A DNA stretch of 64,000 nucleotides from Paraburkholderia xenovorans LB400 (GCF_000013645.1 NC_007953.1:558001-622000); one strand, 5' to 3'. Positions 1 through 9,183 are shown, numbered from the stretch's first letter. Notes: generated by a model not told the origin, from the sequence alone. Numbers and translations are program-made.

Positions 1-7
1 CCGCCGG

Positions 8-26
8 GGTACGGGACCGTACCGAC
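8..26 (+). promoter_or_regulatory. Recurrent promoter element, copy A
   Basis: GGTACGGGACCGTACCGAC contains a perfect 7-bp inverted repeat with a 2-bp centre (8-23). The same 19-bp element recurs at seven other places in the first 19 kb, oriented toward a gene. Here a GCATCGTA box follows after 17 bp (44-51), and a start codon lies 133 bp downstream (160). This is probably an activator site overlapping a -35 region, with the later box in the -10 position; the protein that binds is unknown. Confidence 0.6.
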
Positions 27-159
27 ATTCCGGACCGTTGCGTGCATCGTAAGGGGAATCATCCGTGCATGACGCGGTGAGGCAATCAGGGCGCGTACCG
101 AACAGGACGTCCAATTTCCCGGTCAGGATTGCCGCCGGCCTCACGAAGCGATAACAACC

Positions 160-288
160 ATGAATCCGCTAACACTGTTTCTTCTCACTGCGTTTGCTTT
201 TGCGCTCCTCGATTTCCGCCAGTCGATCTGGTCCGGCTCCGTCATGCCACGGCGAATCGGAGAGATACGCTACCCACACGAAGAGTAA
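160..288 (+). CDS. 42-residue ORF resembling the N-terminus of the SPFH gene
   Basis: The ORF starts MNPLTLFLLTAFAFALLDF, close to the start of the SPFH protein at 3745 (MNPITLFLSVALVLAGAV). The DNA around the start codon is also similar (accatgaatccg in both), and both genes have the recurrent promoter element about 135 bp upstream. After about 17 residues the similarity stops and the frame ends at 286-288. It is probably a decayed duplicate of the SPFH gene's promoter and first codons. A genuine small membrane peptide is possible, since it could form one transmembrane segment. No strong ribosome binding site is visible. Confidence 0.4.
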   Translation: MNPLTLFLLTAFAFALLDFRQSIWSGSVMPRRIGEIRYPHEE

Positions 289-637
289 AGTGCGAATGCC
301 ACAGGGTGGCCAAACGCAAGGCCGACCGGCGGCTGCCTCAATTTCCCGGGAGACCCCAACTGGTCAGCCTCACCGCCGCTGATACGATACCGGGTAAACC
401 AGCTCGACTCCTCGCCATCCTGTGATCGCGGGCTATCGGTAACAGATCAGCGGTAATCTCGCGGAAGGTCGACGGACTCCAGGGATCTAGACCCGAACGG
501 TTGAACGCGTCTTGCTAAAACATCGTGATCAAGGGGATCCTCGTTAGCGGCGCTTTAGCGGGGCCACCACGCGGTCAAACGACACCTTTAAAAAAAGAAA
601 TCGCGCAGAATGTTTCGTTCACTCAAAAGGCCAGGCC
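289..637. other. Intergenic region, nothing recognised
   Basis: About 350 bases without a convincing gene. Short frames here have no recognisable family and no clear ribosome binding site. An A-rich tract near 590-600 precedes the TMEM175-like gene and may belong to its promoter region, but no copy of the recurrent 19-bp element is found at the usual distance. Confidence 0.4.
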
Positions 638-1255
638 ATGTCCGATTCCACTACCGTCAGGCTGGAAGCATTTAGCGATGGTGTATTCGCGATTGCAATT
701 ACCCTGCTTGTGCTGGAAATCAAGGTACCGTCCGCCAGTGATCTGAGCCAGGTCAGCGGTCTTTGGCATGCACTTGCGGAACGTTGGCCCAGTTATGTCG
801 GCTTCGTCGCCAGTTTCTTTATTGTCGGCGTGATGTGGGCGAACCATCACGCGCTATTCGAATACATACGGCGGGTGGATCGCCGCATGTTGCTGGCGAA
901 TCTGTTTCTCCTCATGGGCGTCAGCTTTCTTCCATATCCCACGGCCGTACTGGCACAGAATCTCGCGAACCCCGCGACCCGCACGGACGCGACCGTGTTC
1001 TACGGCGTCACGCTCGTCTTCACCGCGTTGACATACAACGTTGTCTGGTGGCTGGGGCGCTACGGGCAGGCGCGGCTCGAGCCGCACGTTCATGAGACGG
1101 GATTGCGGATGATAACTCGACGCTACAACATGACGCTGCTCGGCAGCCTGGTTGCGACCGGCTTCGCGTTCGTAAACATCTGGCTGAGTCTTGTCATGCA
1201 TCTTTCCCTGTACGTACTGAGCGCACGTTCGGAGCCGTTGAAGGAAAGGGACTGA
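638..1255 (+). CDS. TMEM175/DUF1211-family membrane protein
   Basis: A 205-residue integral membrane protein of the bacterial TMEM175 (DUF1211) family, whose characterised members form potassium-selective channels. The family hallmark FSDGVFAIAITLL is at residues 12-24, preceded by the usual Arg, and several hydrophobic segments follow up to about residue 190. The length is typical of the single-repeat bacterial form. ATG 638 has an AAGG-type ribosome binding site upstream. It stands alone on this strand; the downstream neighbour is convergent. The family assignment is firm; channel activity and ion specificity are inferred from the family. Confidence 0.85.
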   Translation: MSDSTTVRLEAFSDGVFAIAITLLVLEIKVPSASDLSQVSGLWHALAERWPSYVGFVASFFIVGVMWANHHALFEYIRRVDRRMLLANLFLLMGVSFLPYPTAVLAQNLANPATRTDATVFYGVTLVFTALTYNVVWWLGRYGQARLEPHVHETGLRMITRRYNMTLLGSLVATGFAFVNIWLSLVMHLSLYVLSARSEPLKERD

Positions 1256-1393
1256 ATCGTGCTGTTCCTGCGTCGAGTTCAACGACCTGTTTCGCAGCGG
1301 CGGCGTTTTCTGCCGGATTTCGGTCGGCGACCGCCCGGGCTGCTGATTTTCACGCTCGCCCGCGCTATTCGCACCACAACCCTCACCGCTTTG

Positions 1394-2113
1394 TCACAAA
1401 GCCTTCAGATCTGGCAATAGTCGATCGAATTCCTGCTTTACCACGTTGTAGCATTCGCAAACGCGCTTTTCGAGCCCGGGGCGGTCCAGCACTTCGATAT
1501 GACCATGGCTGTAGCGAATCAGCCCCGCATCCTGCAGTTTCAACGCCGCTTCGGTGACCCCGGATCGGCGCACGCCCAGCATGTTGGCGATCAGTTCCTG
1601 GGTCATTCTAAGTTCGTTTGACGGCAGGCGATCGAGGCTAAGCAGCAACCAGCGACACAACTGCTGGTCGATCGAGTGATGACGGTTGCAAACCGCGGTC
1701 TGCGCCATCTGCGTGATCAACGCCTGGGTGTAGCGCAGCAATAACCTCTGCACAGGCCCTGCGCGGTGAAACTCCTGTTTCAGGATCCTGGCATCGAGCC
1801 GGTACGCCTCGCCCGCGCTTTGCACTATCGCGCGGTTGGGGGTGGTTTCGCCGCCCATGAAGAGTGCAATACCGATGAGCCCTTCGTTGCCGACGATCGC
1901 AATCTCAGCGGAAGAGCCATCTTCCATGACGTAGAGCAGCGAGACGATCGACGTGGTGGGGAAGTAGACGTGATGGAGCCGGTCGCCCGATTCGTATATC
2001 ACCTGCCCCAAGGGCATATCGATGCGGACCAGATGGGGAGAGATGCGTGCCCACTCTGCTTCGGGCAAAACGGACAGCAGGTGATTCTGTTTGGGATCTT
2101 GCTCGTTTGTCAT
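1394..2113 (-). CDS. Crp/Fnr-family transcriptional regulator
   Basis: A 239-residue regulator with an N-terminal cyclic-nucleotide-binding-like beta barrel (about residues 15-125), a dimerisation helix and a C-terminal winged helix. The recognition segment is around residues 167-194 (LIANMLGVRRSGVTEAALKL). The N-terminal cysteine cluster of true FNR oxygen sensors is absent, so an Fe-S sensing role is unlikely. I prefer the ATG at 2113 over one at 2173 because GGGAGAG precedes it at normal spacing. It lies beside a histidine kinase on the same strand, but about 300 bp separates them. Its ligand is unknown. It is one candidate for binding the palindromic promoter elements nearby, although their sequence does not look like a classical Crp or FNR box. 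Confidence 0.85.
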   Translation of the reverse strand: MTNEQDPKQNHLLSVLPEAEWARISPHLVRIDMPLGQVIYESGDRLHHVYFPTTSIVSLLYVMEDGSSAEIAIVGNEGLIGIALFMGGETTPNRAIVQSAGEAYRLDARILKQEFHRAGPVQRLLLRYTQALITQMAQTAVCNRHHSIDQQLCRWLLLSLDRLPSNELRMTQELIANMLGVRRSGVTEAALKLQDAGLIRYSHGHIEVLDRPGLEKRVCECYNVVKQEFDRLLPDLKAL

Positions 2114-2412
2114 GTATTGCTCTCCCTGACATGCTGTCCAGAAACCGCCTCGCTCGCGGATCGTTCTTAACAATATCGGGTCTCGACGGCAGTTGAATGA
2201 ATGTTCCCGACGAAACTGGCGAGGACGCCGCGGCGTCGCAACACGCGACCAGAATTATCGTTCAATTATAGTTCGTGCGCAGCGCGGCAGCGTACCAGGC
2301 GACGGCCTCAATTATGGCTCGCTGCGTCTACATTGACCCTTCCTCCAGCGGAACGCGTGCCGTCGCCGGTGTGCTCCGTTGCAGACTGGGCGGTTGCGGA
2401 TGACAACCGCCG

Positions 2413-3291
2413 TCAGGCAGGCTCGTCAGCCCCGCGCCTTTCGATCACGATGGGCAGCCGGAGCGTGAATTCACTGCCGGCACCGGGCCCCGCACTGGTC
2501 GCCGACACGGTTCCGCCGTGCGATTCGGCGACGGCTTTCACGACGGCAAGACCCACTCCCAAACCGCCAGCACTGGCCGCAATCGTTCTGCTCGATTGAG
2601 CGAAGAGGTCGAAAATATGTGGCAGAAGTGCTCGTGATATGCCCAGACCATTGTCCGTGACGGAGACAATGAGGTCCTTTCCGTCCGAATGTACGTTCAC
2701 CGTGATGCAACCATGGTCGGGTGTGTATTTCGCTGCGTTATGCAGGAGGTTGTCGATGGCCTGTGCAAGACGGACCGCGTCGCCTTCAACGCGTAGCGTC
2801 CGGTCGGCGAACTGCAGCGTGAATGTCTGGCCGCGTTTGGCCGTCGCCAATGCAGCGGCGGCGAGTGGGGCGGCCAGAAACCCGACCACGTCGAGGTGGT
2901 CCCGGCTTATGCGAAGGACGTTCCGGTCGATCCGGGTAGCGTCCATCAAATCCTGCGCGAGCCGGGCTATCTGTGCGATTTGCCGATCGATCATGTCAAG
3001 CGACCGAAGCACTTCCGGTCGGTCCGCCGACGCCCGGCGCATGAGCTGAGTGGCGAGTTGCAGCGGAGTGAGCGGTCCGCGAAGCTCATGCGCCACCATA
3101 GCCAGAACCTGATTCTTCAGTTTCGATGCGCTGGCATGGTCGCCGACCGTACGGGACGCATTGAAGGCCACGACGGTAGGCTGTCGCACAGCGGGTTCGA
3201 TAATTTCATCCCTCTCATCCGCATGGCGCGCGCCGTGAGCGCTAGTAGGCCACCGGAAAGACGTTGGATGGACTGACATGTTGTTCCCCAT
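2413..3291 (-). CDS. Soluble sensor histidine kinase
   Basis: A 292-residue two-component kinase made of a short N-terminal region without transmembrane segments or an obvious PAS domain, a HisKA domain with the phospho-acceptor in MVAHELRGPLTPL (His68), and a HATPase_c domain with N-box around residues 180-190, G1 box DNGLGIS (213-219) and G2 box GGLGVGLAV (242-250). All residues needed for autophosphorylation are present. No response regulator is adjacent, so the partner is elsewhere. ATG 3291 has GAAGGG upstream; ATG 3279 is an alternative. A diverged copy of the recurrent promoter element (3424-3442) lies 132 bp upstream, so the kinase may belong to the regulon it helps control. Confidence 0.85.
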   Translation of the reverse strand: MGNNMSVHPTSFRWPTSAHGARHADERDEIIEPAVRQPTVVAFNASRTVGDHASASKLKNQVLAMVAHELRGPLTPLQLATQLMRRASADRPEVLRSLDMIDRQIAQIARLAQDLMDATRIDRNVLRISRDHLDVVGFLAAPLAAAALATAKRGQTFTLQFADRTLRVEGDAVRLAQAIDNLLHNAAKYTPDHGCITVNVHSDGKDLIVSVTDNGLGISRALLPHIFDLFAQSSRTIAASAGGLGVGLAVVKAVAESHGGTVSATSAGPGAGSEFTLRLPIVIERRGADEPA

Positions 3292-3423
3292 ATCGCACCC
3301 TTCAGGGCGCGATGCGCAAAGAGCCGGTGGTTCACCAATGCCTGCCTCGTGAGAGTGATCTGAAGCTGAAGATCGCTGTAACGCGCAGGTTGAAATAGCA
3401 TGGTCCTCCGACCGATACGGTAA

Positions 3424-3442
3424 ATCTGTACGGTGGCGTTCA
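3424..3442 (-). promoter_or_regulatory. Recurrent promoter element, diverged copy H
   Basis: On the minus strand TGAACGCCACCGTACAGAT matches the 19-bp consensus at about 15 positions. A GGACCATG box follows after 17 bp (3399-3406), the same architecture as the perfect copies. The histidine kinase start is 132 bp downstream. This is the weakest half-site of the set, but spacing and orientation both fit. Confidence 0.45.
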
Positions 3443-3586
3443 GGTGAGTAAAAGCAACCGCATCGCTCGCCGGGTGAACGGCGAATGTCTGCCGACAGGG
3501 TGCGCTCCGGGTCCGCTAGATTGTCTACGGTCTATACGCTCGCGGACTCGTGATGCGGCCGTCCATCCGCGTGGTCGCGCCTGGCC

Positions 3587-3605
3587 GGTACGGCACCGTA
3601 CCGAC
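3587..3605 (+). promoter_or_regulatory. Recurrent promoter element, copy B
   Basis: GGTACGGCACCGTACCGAC; the perfect palindrome CGGTACGG-CA-CCGTACCG occupies 3586-3603. GCACCGTG follows after 17 bp (3623-3630). The SPFH start at 3745 is 139 bp downstream. This copy and the one before gadB are identical over all 19 bp. Confidence 0.65.
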
Positions 3606-3744
3606 TCCGGTCCCAATGATGGGCACCGTGTCTCTGATGTCCTGAATTTGTAATTTCCAGATCTCCAGACACGGTGAGGTGACACACGATCCTGTTCGAT
3701 CGCTGTCGCCGACTGCGGTTCTCCACAAGACGGGGTTGGTAACC

Positions 3745-4617
3745 ATGAATCCGATTACGTTGTTTCTGTCAGTCGCATTGGTGCTGGCCGGTGCTGTCGC
3801 CGGCCAATGGCTCAGCATCTATCTGGCGCCTCCGTTGATCATCGTCGGTATCCTGATCGGACTGTCCGTGAAGGTGGCCAATGTGTGGGAGAAATTCGTG
3901 ATCCTGCGGCTTGGCAAGCTGCAGAGCGTCAGGGGTGCAGGCTTTTTCATGATCATTCCGCTGCTCGATCACATCGTGGCGATCATCGACGAACGCATCC
4001 AGACCACGGCTTTCAACGCGGAGCAGGCGCTGACCAAAGACACGGTGCCGGTCAACGTCGACGCAATCATCTTCTGGCATGTTGCGGATGCGAAAAAGGC
4101 GGCGCTCGCCATCACCGATTATCGCCAGGCGATTGATCGAGTGTCTCAGACCACGTTACGCGAATTGATCGGATCATCGATGCTGGCTATGCTGCTGTCG
4201 GATCGGATCTATGCGGATGCCCATCTAAGAGACGTGATTGGCAGCAAGACGGCGGAATGGGGCATTGCGGTCGGTTCCGTGGAGATTCGAGACGTAGCGA
4301 TTCCGGTCGCGCTGCAAGACGCGATGTCCCGTCAAGCGCAGGCTGAGCGGGAAAAGCAGGCGCGCGTCATTCTGGGTTCCGCAGAAGCCGCCATTGCTGC
4401 GAATTTCGTCGAGGCGGCTCGTGTCTATGAGAACCAGCCAGGTGCGCTTCAACTTCGCGCTATGAACATCATTTATGAAACTACCAAAGAGCGCGGTGCG
4501 ACCATCCTCATGCCGACGTCGATGGTGGACAGTCTGAATCCGGCGCTGGCGCTAGCGATCGCCGGCCGCGATCCTGCTACCGGCGCGGCGGTGAGCCCGC
4601 TCAAGACGGCAGCCTAG
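3745..4617 (+). CDS. SPFH/Band 7 (stomatin-like) membrane protein
   Basis: A 290-residue slipin/stomatin-type protein. A hydrophobic N-terminal hairpin (about residues 3-45) anchors it in the inner membrane. The SPFH domain (about 50-215) contains the usual sequence around the degenerate WEKFVILRLGKLQ and an Arg-rich RVSQTTLRELIGSSML helix, followed by a coiled-coil segment rich in Ala, Glu and Gln (about 215-260). Such proteins scaffold membrane microdomains; bacterial slipins are often linked with NfeD proteases, but none is present here. ATG 3745 is chosen over an in-frame ATG at 3679 because it starts directly at the hydrophobic segment. It probably shares a transcript with pgm, 124 bp downstream, and is controlled by promoter element B. 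Confidence 0.85.
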   Translation: MNPITLFLSVALVLAGAVAGQWLSIYLAPPLIIVGILIGLSVKVANVWEKFVILRLGKLQSVRGAGFFMIIPLLDHIVAIIDERIQTTAFNAEQALTKDTVPVNVDAIIFWHVADAKKAALAITDYRQAIDRVSQTTLRELIGSSMLAMLLSDRIYADAHLRDVIGSKTAEWGIAVGSVEIRDVAIPVALQDAMSRQAQAEREKQARVILGSAEAAIAANFVEAARVYENQPGALQLRAMNIIYETTKERGATILMPTSMVDSLNPALALAIAGRDPATGAAVSPLKTAA

Positions 4618-4741
4618 ATGAACCCGCGCATTGCAACACGGCGACTCATGACGCGACAGTTCGACCTGTGCGTTGATCCGGCGTCAGCGCCGTGGTGGCA
4701 GACGTTGCGGTCATGATGCGCTATTATCCATGGAACTCGCG

Positions 4742-6415
4742 ATGAATATCAGTCCTCTTGCCGGCAAGCGCTTGCCTGATGCAATGCTGGTGAATGTGCC
4801 GCGGCTTGTCACCGCGTACTACACCGACAAACCAGATGCCGCGATCCCGGCGCATCGGGTCGCGTTCGGCACCTCCGGGCATCGCGGCTCGGCGTTCGCG
4901 CGCAGCTTCAACGAGTGGCACGTACTCGCCATCACGCAGGCCATTTGCTACTACCGGAAGCAGCAGGCTATCGACGGGCCGCTCTTTATCGGCATCGATA
5001 CCCATGCACTGTCCGAGCCCGCTTACGCGAGTGCGCTGGAGGTACTGGCTGCAAACGGCGTGGAGGTCATGATCGCGCAGAACGGCGAATACACACCCAC
5101 ACCGGCGGTGTCGCACGCCATCCTTGCGTACAATCGCGGCCGGTCCGCGGGGCTGGCGGACGGTATCGTCATGACGCCATCGCACAATCCACCGGAAAGC
5201 GGCGGTTTCAAGTACAACCCGCCGAACGGCGGCCCGGCCGATGAGACGGTGACCGGCTGGATCGAAAGAGCGGCGAACGGATTACTCGAAAGCAGGCTTG
5301 ATGGCGTGCTGCGCATCTGTTTGTCAAAAGCGCTGCGCGCCACGACGACGCACCGGCACGACTTCCTCAACGCCTACGTCGGCGATCTCGTCAACGTCCT
5401 CGATATGGATGTGGTGCGTGGTGCGCCAATCCGCCTCGGAGTCGACCCGCTCGGCGGTGCGGGGGTGCACTACTGGGGGCCGATTGCCGAGCGCTATAAC
5501 CTGAATCTCAGCGTGGTCAACGACGAGGTCGATCCGACCTTCCGTTTCGTGAGCGTCGATTGGGACGGACGGATTCGCATGGATCCGTCGTCGCCGTATG
5601 CGATGCAAACGTTGATCGACCAGAAGGATCGCTTCGACGTGGCCTTTGCGTGCGATACCGATCACGATCGCCATGGCATCGTCACGCGGCACGCGGGGCT
5701 GCTGCCGCCGAATCACTATCTTGCGGTCCTCGTCCATTATCTGTACGCGAATCGACCGCAATGGCGCGCTCATGTGGCGGTTGGCAAGACCATCGTCAGC
5801 AGCCAGATGATCGATCGTGTGACGGAAAAACTCGGCCGCACGCTTTACGAAGTGCCAGTCGGCTTCAAATGGTTTGTCGATGGGCTGCTCGACGGTTCCC
5901 TGGGTTTCGCAGGTGAAGAGAGTGCGGGCGCCAGTTGTCTGCGGCTCGACGGCACGGCGTGGAGTACCGACAAGGACGGTATCGTGCCCGCTTTGCTGGC
6001 GGCCGAAATGACGACCCGCACTGGCCGGGATCCTGCCGAAATTTACCGTGATCTGACCCAGCGACTGGGCGAGCCGGTCGAACGCCGCGTCCAGGCGGCG
6101 GCGACGGCGCCGCAACGCGCGCTGCTTGCACGGCTGTCGCCGGCACAGTTTCCTCACACTGAACTTGCCGGCGAAAAAATCGAGCAGGTGCTCGACCGGG
6201 CGCCGGGCAATGGCGCAGCCATAGGCGGCATCAAGGTGGTCACGAAGAGCGGCTGGTTCGCTGCGCGCCCGTCAGGCACCGAAGATGTCTATAAGATCTA
6301 TGCGGAAAGCTTCCGCGGCGAGGCTCACCTGACACGCATCGTTGGCGAAGCCCAGGCGATGGTCGACAGCGTGTTCGAGGCACAGGTTGCCACGGATGAT
6401 GGCGCCCGGCCGTGA
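4742..6415 (+). CDS. pgm: Phosphoglucomutase (alpha-D-glucose phosphate-specific)
   Basis: A 557-residue protein matching enterobacterial Pgm throughout (usual length about 546). It interconverts glucose-1-phosphate and glucose-6-phosphate, linking glycolysis with glycogen, trehalose and envelope sugar synthesis. Visible features are the N-terminal AFGTSGHRGSAF segment, the phosphoserine loop TPSHNPPE (Ser147), the metal loop DTDHDRHG (Asp305, Asp307, Asp309), the sugar-recognition GEESAGAS segment and the C-terminal phosphate loop ARPSGTED. ATG 4742 fits the family N-terminus; the frame is open further upstream. It follows the SPFH gene on the same strand. The assignment is very secure. Confidence 0.95.
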   Translation: MNISPLAGKRLPDAMLVNVPRLVTAYYTDKPDAAIPAHRVAFGTSGHRGSAFARSFNEWHVLAITQAICYYRKQQAIDGPLFIGIDTHALSEPAYASALEVLAANGVEVMIAQNGEYTPTPAVSHAILAYNRGRSAGLADGIVMTPSHNPPESGGFKYNPPNGGPADETVTGWIERAANGLLESRLDGVLRICLSKALRATTTHRHDFLNAYVGDLVNVLDMDVVRGAPIRLGVDPLGGAGVHYWGPIAERYNLNLSVVNDEVDPTFRFVSVDWDGRIRMDPSSPYAMQTLIDQKDRFDVAFACDTDHDRHGIVTRHAGLLPPNHYLAVLVHYLYANRPQWRAHVAVGKTIVSSQMIDRVTEKLGRTLYEVPVGFKWFVDGLLDGSLGFAGEESAGASCLRLDGTAWSTDKDGIVPALLAAEMTTRTGRDPAEIYRDLTQRLGEPVERRVQAAATAPQRALLARLSPAQFPHTELAGEKIEQVLDRAPGNGAAIGGIKVVTKSGWFAARPSGTEDVYKIYAESFRGEAHLTRIVGEAQAMVDSVFEAQVATDDGARP

Positions 6416-6583
6416 ACGCGGAAAATGCAAGGCCTTGGCCGCAAGCGGGCTGGCCAGCCACCTCTGCTTTTGATCGCTAACAGCCCATGCCAGCGCACGC
6501 GGTACGACCGCGTACGAATTGCCCGGTTTCCAATCTGTCTTTGCAATCCGGCAGCACGTTGCCGATCGCCTGGTTTCCAGCAA

Positions 6584-6602
6584 GGTCCATCAGCGTACAG
6601 AC
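6584..6602 (+). promoter_or_regulatory. Recurrent promoter element, copy F
   Basis: GGTCCATCAGCGTACAGAC matches the consensus mainly in the right half (GCGTACAGAC) and shares GCGA after it with copy G. The downstream box after 17 bp (GGATGATC, 6620-6627) is weak. It precedes a HicB-like pseudogene starting at 6671, closer than in the other copies, so it may itself be decaying. Confidence 0.4.
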
Positions 6603-6670
6603 GCGAGAGCGGGTTGGCGGGATGATCAATGCCTCGCGACGACTCCGATCGCGCGACTTCGGAGCCGCTC

Positions 6671-6836
6671 ATGCAATACCCGCTGTATGTCCATCGAAAA
6701 TGGCGAGCCGATCCATCGCGGCAGCTTTCCCCGACTTTCCCGGTGCCGACGTGTGCGAAAACTCGTTCGAAGAACTCGAACGCGATGCGCAGGACAAGGT
6801 GCAGCAGATGCATGACTCGAAGCGAGTACGTTACTC
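6671..6836 (+). pseudogene. HicB-like antitoxin-family remnant, two frameshifts
   Basis: Three successive reading frames together give the N-terminal half of a HicB-family protein: MQYPLYVHRK in the first, ENGEPIHRGSFP in the second, and FPDFPGADVCENSFEELERD followed by AQDKVQQMHDS in the third. The FPDFPGA and NSFEELE motifs are typical of the partly degraded RNase-H-like fold of HicB antitoxins. Two frameshifts and loss of the C-terminal half make it non-functional. A second HicB-like pseudogene lies at 10328-10780 on the other strand. No HicA toxin gene is recognised next to either. Confidence 0.6.
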
Positions 6837-6992
6837 CCGTGCAGCATGCGTGCGAGTCTGCTGCAGAATATCGACGCGACGGCACGGGCGCGGCACATGA
6901 CGCAGTGCGTTCCTTCAGTTACCGACAGACGAACATGGCGGCACGCACCGGCCGTTTTAGCCGGTATCTGTGCAACCCGGGAGAACCACCCC

Positions 6993-8336
6993 ATGACCCC
7001 GGCGACGGCGATAGCGCCACTTCCTGCAACCGATCCGGCGGGCTCACCCGCAGCACCGCCCGTGGCTGGACTGAGTAGCGCGGAAGCGCGCCGCAGGCTG
7101 GCTGAGTCCGGTCCGAACGCGATGCCGGAGACTTCCGCGCATCCGTTGCGCAGGGCCTTGGGCAAATTTTGGGCACCGGTGCCGTGGATGCTGGAAGCCG
7201 CCATCGTGCTGGAGTGTGTCCTCGGAAAATTTGTCGAAGCGGGGATCATTGCGGCGCTGCTGGTGTTCAATGCGGTGCTCGGGCTGGTTCAGGAAAGCCG
7301 CGCACAGGCGACGCTGAATGCGCTGAAATCGCGCCTCGCGCTCAATGCGTCGGTTCAGCGCGATGGAGCGTGGTCGATCGTGCCGGCTGCGGATCTGGTG
7401 CCGGGCGACGTGGTCAAGCTCTCGCTGGGCGGTGTGGTCGCGGCAGACATGAAGCTGGTCTCGGGCAACGCGCTACTCGATCATTCGATGCTGACCGGCG
7501 AATCGGTACCGGTCGAAGCCGCGGCCGGCGCGCAGACATTTGCCGGTGCGCTGGTGCGGCGCGGCGAGGCCGTGGCGGTGGTGACGGCGACGGGCGCCCG
7601 CACGCGCTTCGGCCGCACGGCGGAACTGATCCGGACCGCGCATGTGGTCAGCTCGCAGCAGAAGGCGGTATTGCTCGTCGTGCGCAACCTGGCCGTATTC
7701 AGCGTCGTCGTCATCGCGATGCTGGTTGCGTGTGCGCTGTCTCTGCACCTGCCGCTCGCCGATATCGTGCCGCTCGTGCTGACGGCCGTGCTTGCATCGA
7801 TTCCGGTGGCGTTGCCGGCCACTTTCACGCTTTCGGCGAACGAGGGTGAAATGAAAACCAGATCGGTAGATCTCCGCATGCAAGCGGGCGCTGAAGTTAG
7901 TCCTGGCAAATGGCCAACGATGGCGAGTCCCTTCTACACGTCAAAGGAGCACTATCAGGAACTGCTCAGCGCGCACGTGACGCGGCTGAATTCGCTTCAG
8001 CCTCTGTTCTACGCATCGAACCGCCATGCGCTTCTGCTGATCTTCCAGGCGATGGACTCGGCCGGCAACGATGGTGCGATCAAACATGTGATGTCGGGCG
8101 TGAACCCGCAGGGTTGCCAGGTATTCAGCGTCAAGCATTCCATGCCTACCGGGCAGAAACACGACTTTCGCCGGCGTACTACGCGCGATTTTCCGGCTCG
8201 CGGGCAAATCGGCATCATCAACCGGTCATACTACGAGGAAGTTAGGGTCCCGCACGGCGACAGTGACGAGCATGACGGGATCCACGAATTTATGCATGTG
8301 ACATGCCCAGCACCCGGGATGGGTGTCAGCGATTGA
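6993..8336 (+). pseudogene. In-frame chimera: N-terminal half of a proton P-type ATPase joined to a PPK2 fragment
   Basis: The 447-residue frame begins with a type IIIA plasma-membrane H+-ATPase: actuator domain with the LTGES loop and transmembrane segments up to ALPATFTLSA (about residue 285). The phosphorylation motif DKTGT and the whole catalytic half are missing. After a short unrelated junction (about 7845-7915) the frame continues into a polyphosphate kinase 2 family sequence (FYTSKEHYQELL through NRSYYEEV, about residues 310-420). The PPK2 Walker A has AMDSAGNDG where AMDAAGKDG is expected, so its Lys is lost, and the C-terminal half is absent. ATG 6993 has GGGAG upstream. Neither half can be catalytic as written; it looks like a deletion between two neighbouring genes. 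A translated fusion cannot be excluded because the frame is open. Confidence 0.7.
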
Positions 8337-8351
8337 CATTGGAGAACCACC

Positions 8352-8681
8352 ATGAGCAAAAAACGCACTGACGCGGAACTCGCCAGGACTCAAACCACCC
8401 AGGCGGCGCTTGTCGCACTGGCCAGTCACATCCAGACCCTTGTAGCGGATCAGTCGCTGGACAGTCGATGTGCCGCGAAGCTCGTTAGACGGCTGAAGAA
8501 GGAAGCCGCGACTCTGGAAGACAGCAGCGCTGGAACCAAGGCAAGCCGAAAAATGCTGGCGATGACGTTGGACGCACTCGATACGGCGCTGTTCGACCAA
8601 GGTGCGATGCTGCTGGTGGCGGCCAACGCGACGCTTCGAGCAGATGACGTGTCAGACGGGGCCACCACGCAAAGGACCTAA
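8352..8681 (+). CDS. Conserved-looking hypothetical protein, 109 residues
   Basis: I do not recognise a family. The protein is soluble and mostly helical in composition, with a basic patch around residues 38-50 (KLVRRLKKEA) and a polar C-terminus; there are no cysteines in metal-binding pairs, no signal peptide and no membrane segment. ATG 8352 has a good GGAGA ribosome binding site, and GAGAACCACC precedes both this start and that of the ATPase chimera. It starts 15 bp after the chimera stop, so it was probably the last gene of the ATPase/PPK2 operon. Confidence 0.55.
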   Translation: MSKKRTDAELARTQTTQAALVALASHIQTLVADQSLDSRCAAKLVRRLKKEAATLEDSSAGTKASRKMLAMTLDALDTALFDQGAMLLVAANATLRADDVSDGATTQRT

Positions 8682-8939
8682 TGCCCGATTCCAGGCAATG
8701 CCGTCGTCCCGACTTTTTATCGCAAAGGGCGCTCGGCTCCACGCTGGCCGTCACGGACCGAAAGTGACGAAAGGATCTGCGCGACGCGTTTCCACGACTT
8801 TCCACGACGAAGCGCGCTTCAGTACGCCGGATGGCTGTAATAGCGGAGGTACCCGATTTCATGCTGACGGGACGCCGGCTTATGCGCGTCGATATTCGGA
8901 CTGTCCCTCACCTGCTGTCGGGTCGGACTGACTTGGACC

Positions 8940-9128
8940 GCGTGGGACCACGCGGCCGGCGTTTGACGCGGCGCCCCTGTCCGACCATGAACCCGGCATC
9001 GATGACCGACAGAAATGCCGGCACGCCGTGAGCCTTGCGGATCAGTTCACGCGAGCCGTTTGTCGCGACATACAGCCGCCTAAGTGTCGAGTCGACGCCC
9101 CGCATCAATCGTACGGCGCTTGTCCCTT
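8940..9128 (-). pseudogene. SYLF (YSC84-like) lipid-binding protein remnant
   Basis: The minus strand encodes RDKRRTIDAG, then after a one-base frameshift GVDSTLRRLYVATNGSRELI and DAGFMVGQG. This parallels the SYLF lipoprotein at 17927-18521 (MDKRHTIDAGVDSTFARLYN, DAGFVVGGQ). The sequence beyond the DAGF motif no longer resembles the family, and the signal peptide is missing. It is therefore a scrap of a paralogue. Flanking sequence from 8682 to 8939 and 9129 to 9183 shows nothing I recognise. Confidence 0.55.
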
Positions 9129-9183
9129 GGCTGACGGCGGGCGTCGATCGGACTCCCGACCGCGCGTTAGCGGCAGCAGCTGC

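Noticed and set aside
2278..2296. A GGTACGC half-site on the minus strand upstream of the Crp/Fnr gene, possibly a further copy of the recurrent element
   Set aside because: Only about 11 of 19 positions match, the right half is lost, and the distance to the start codon (164 bp) does not fit the other copies.
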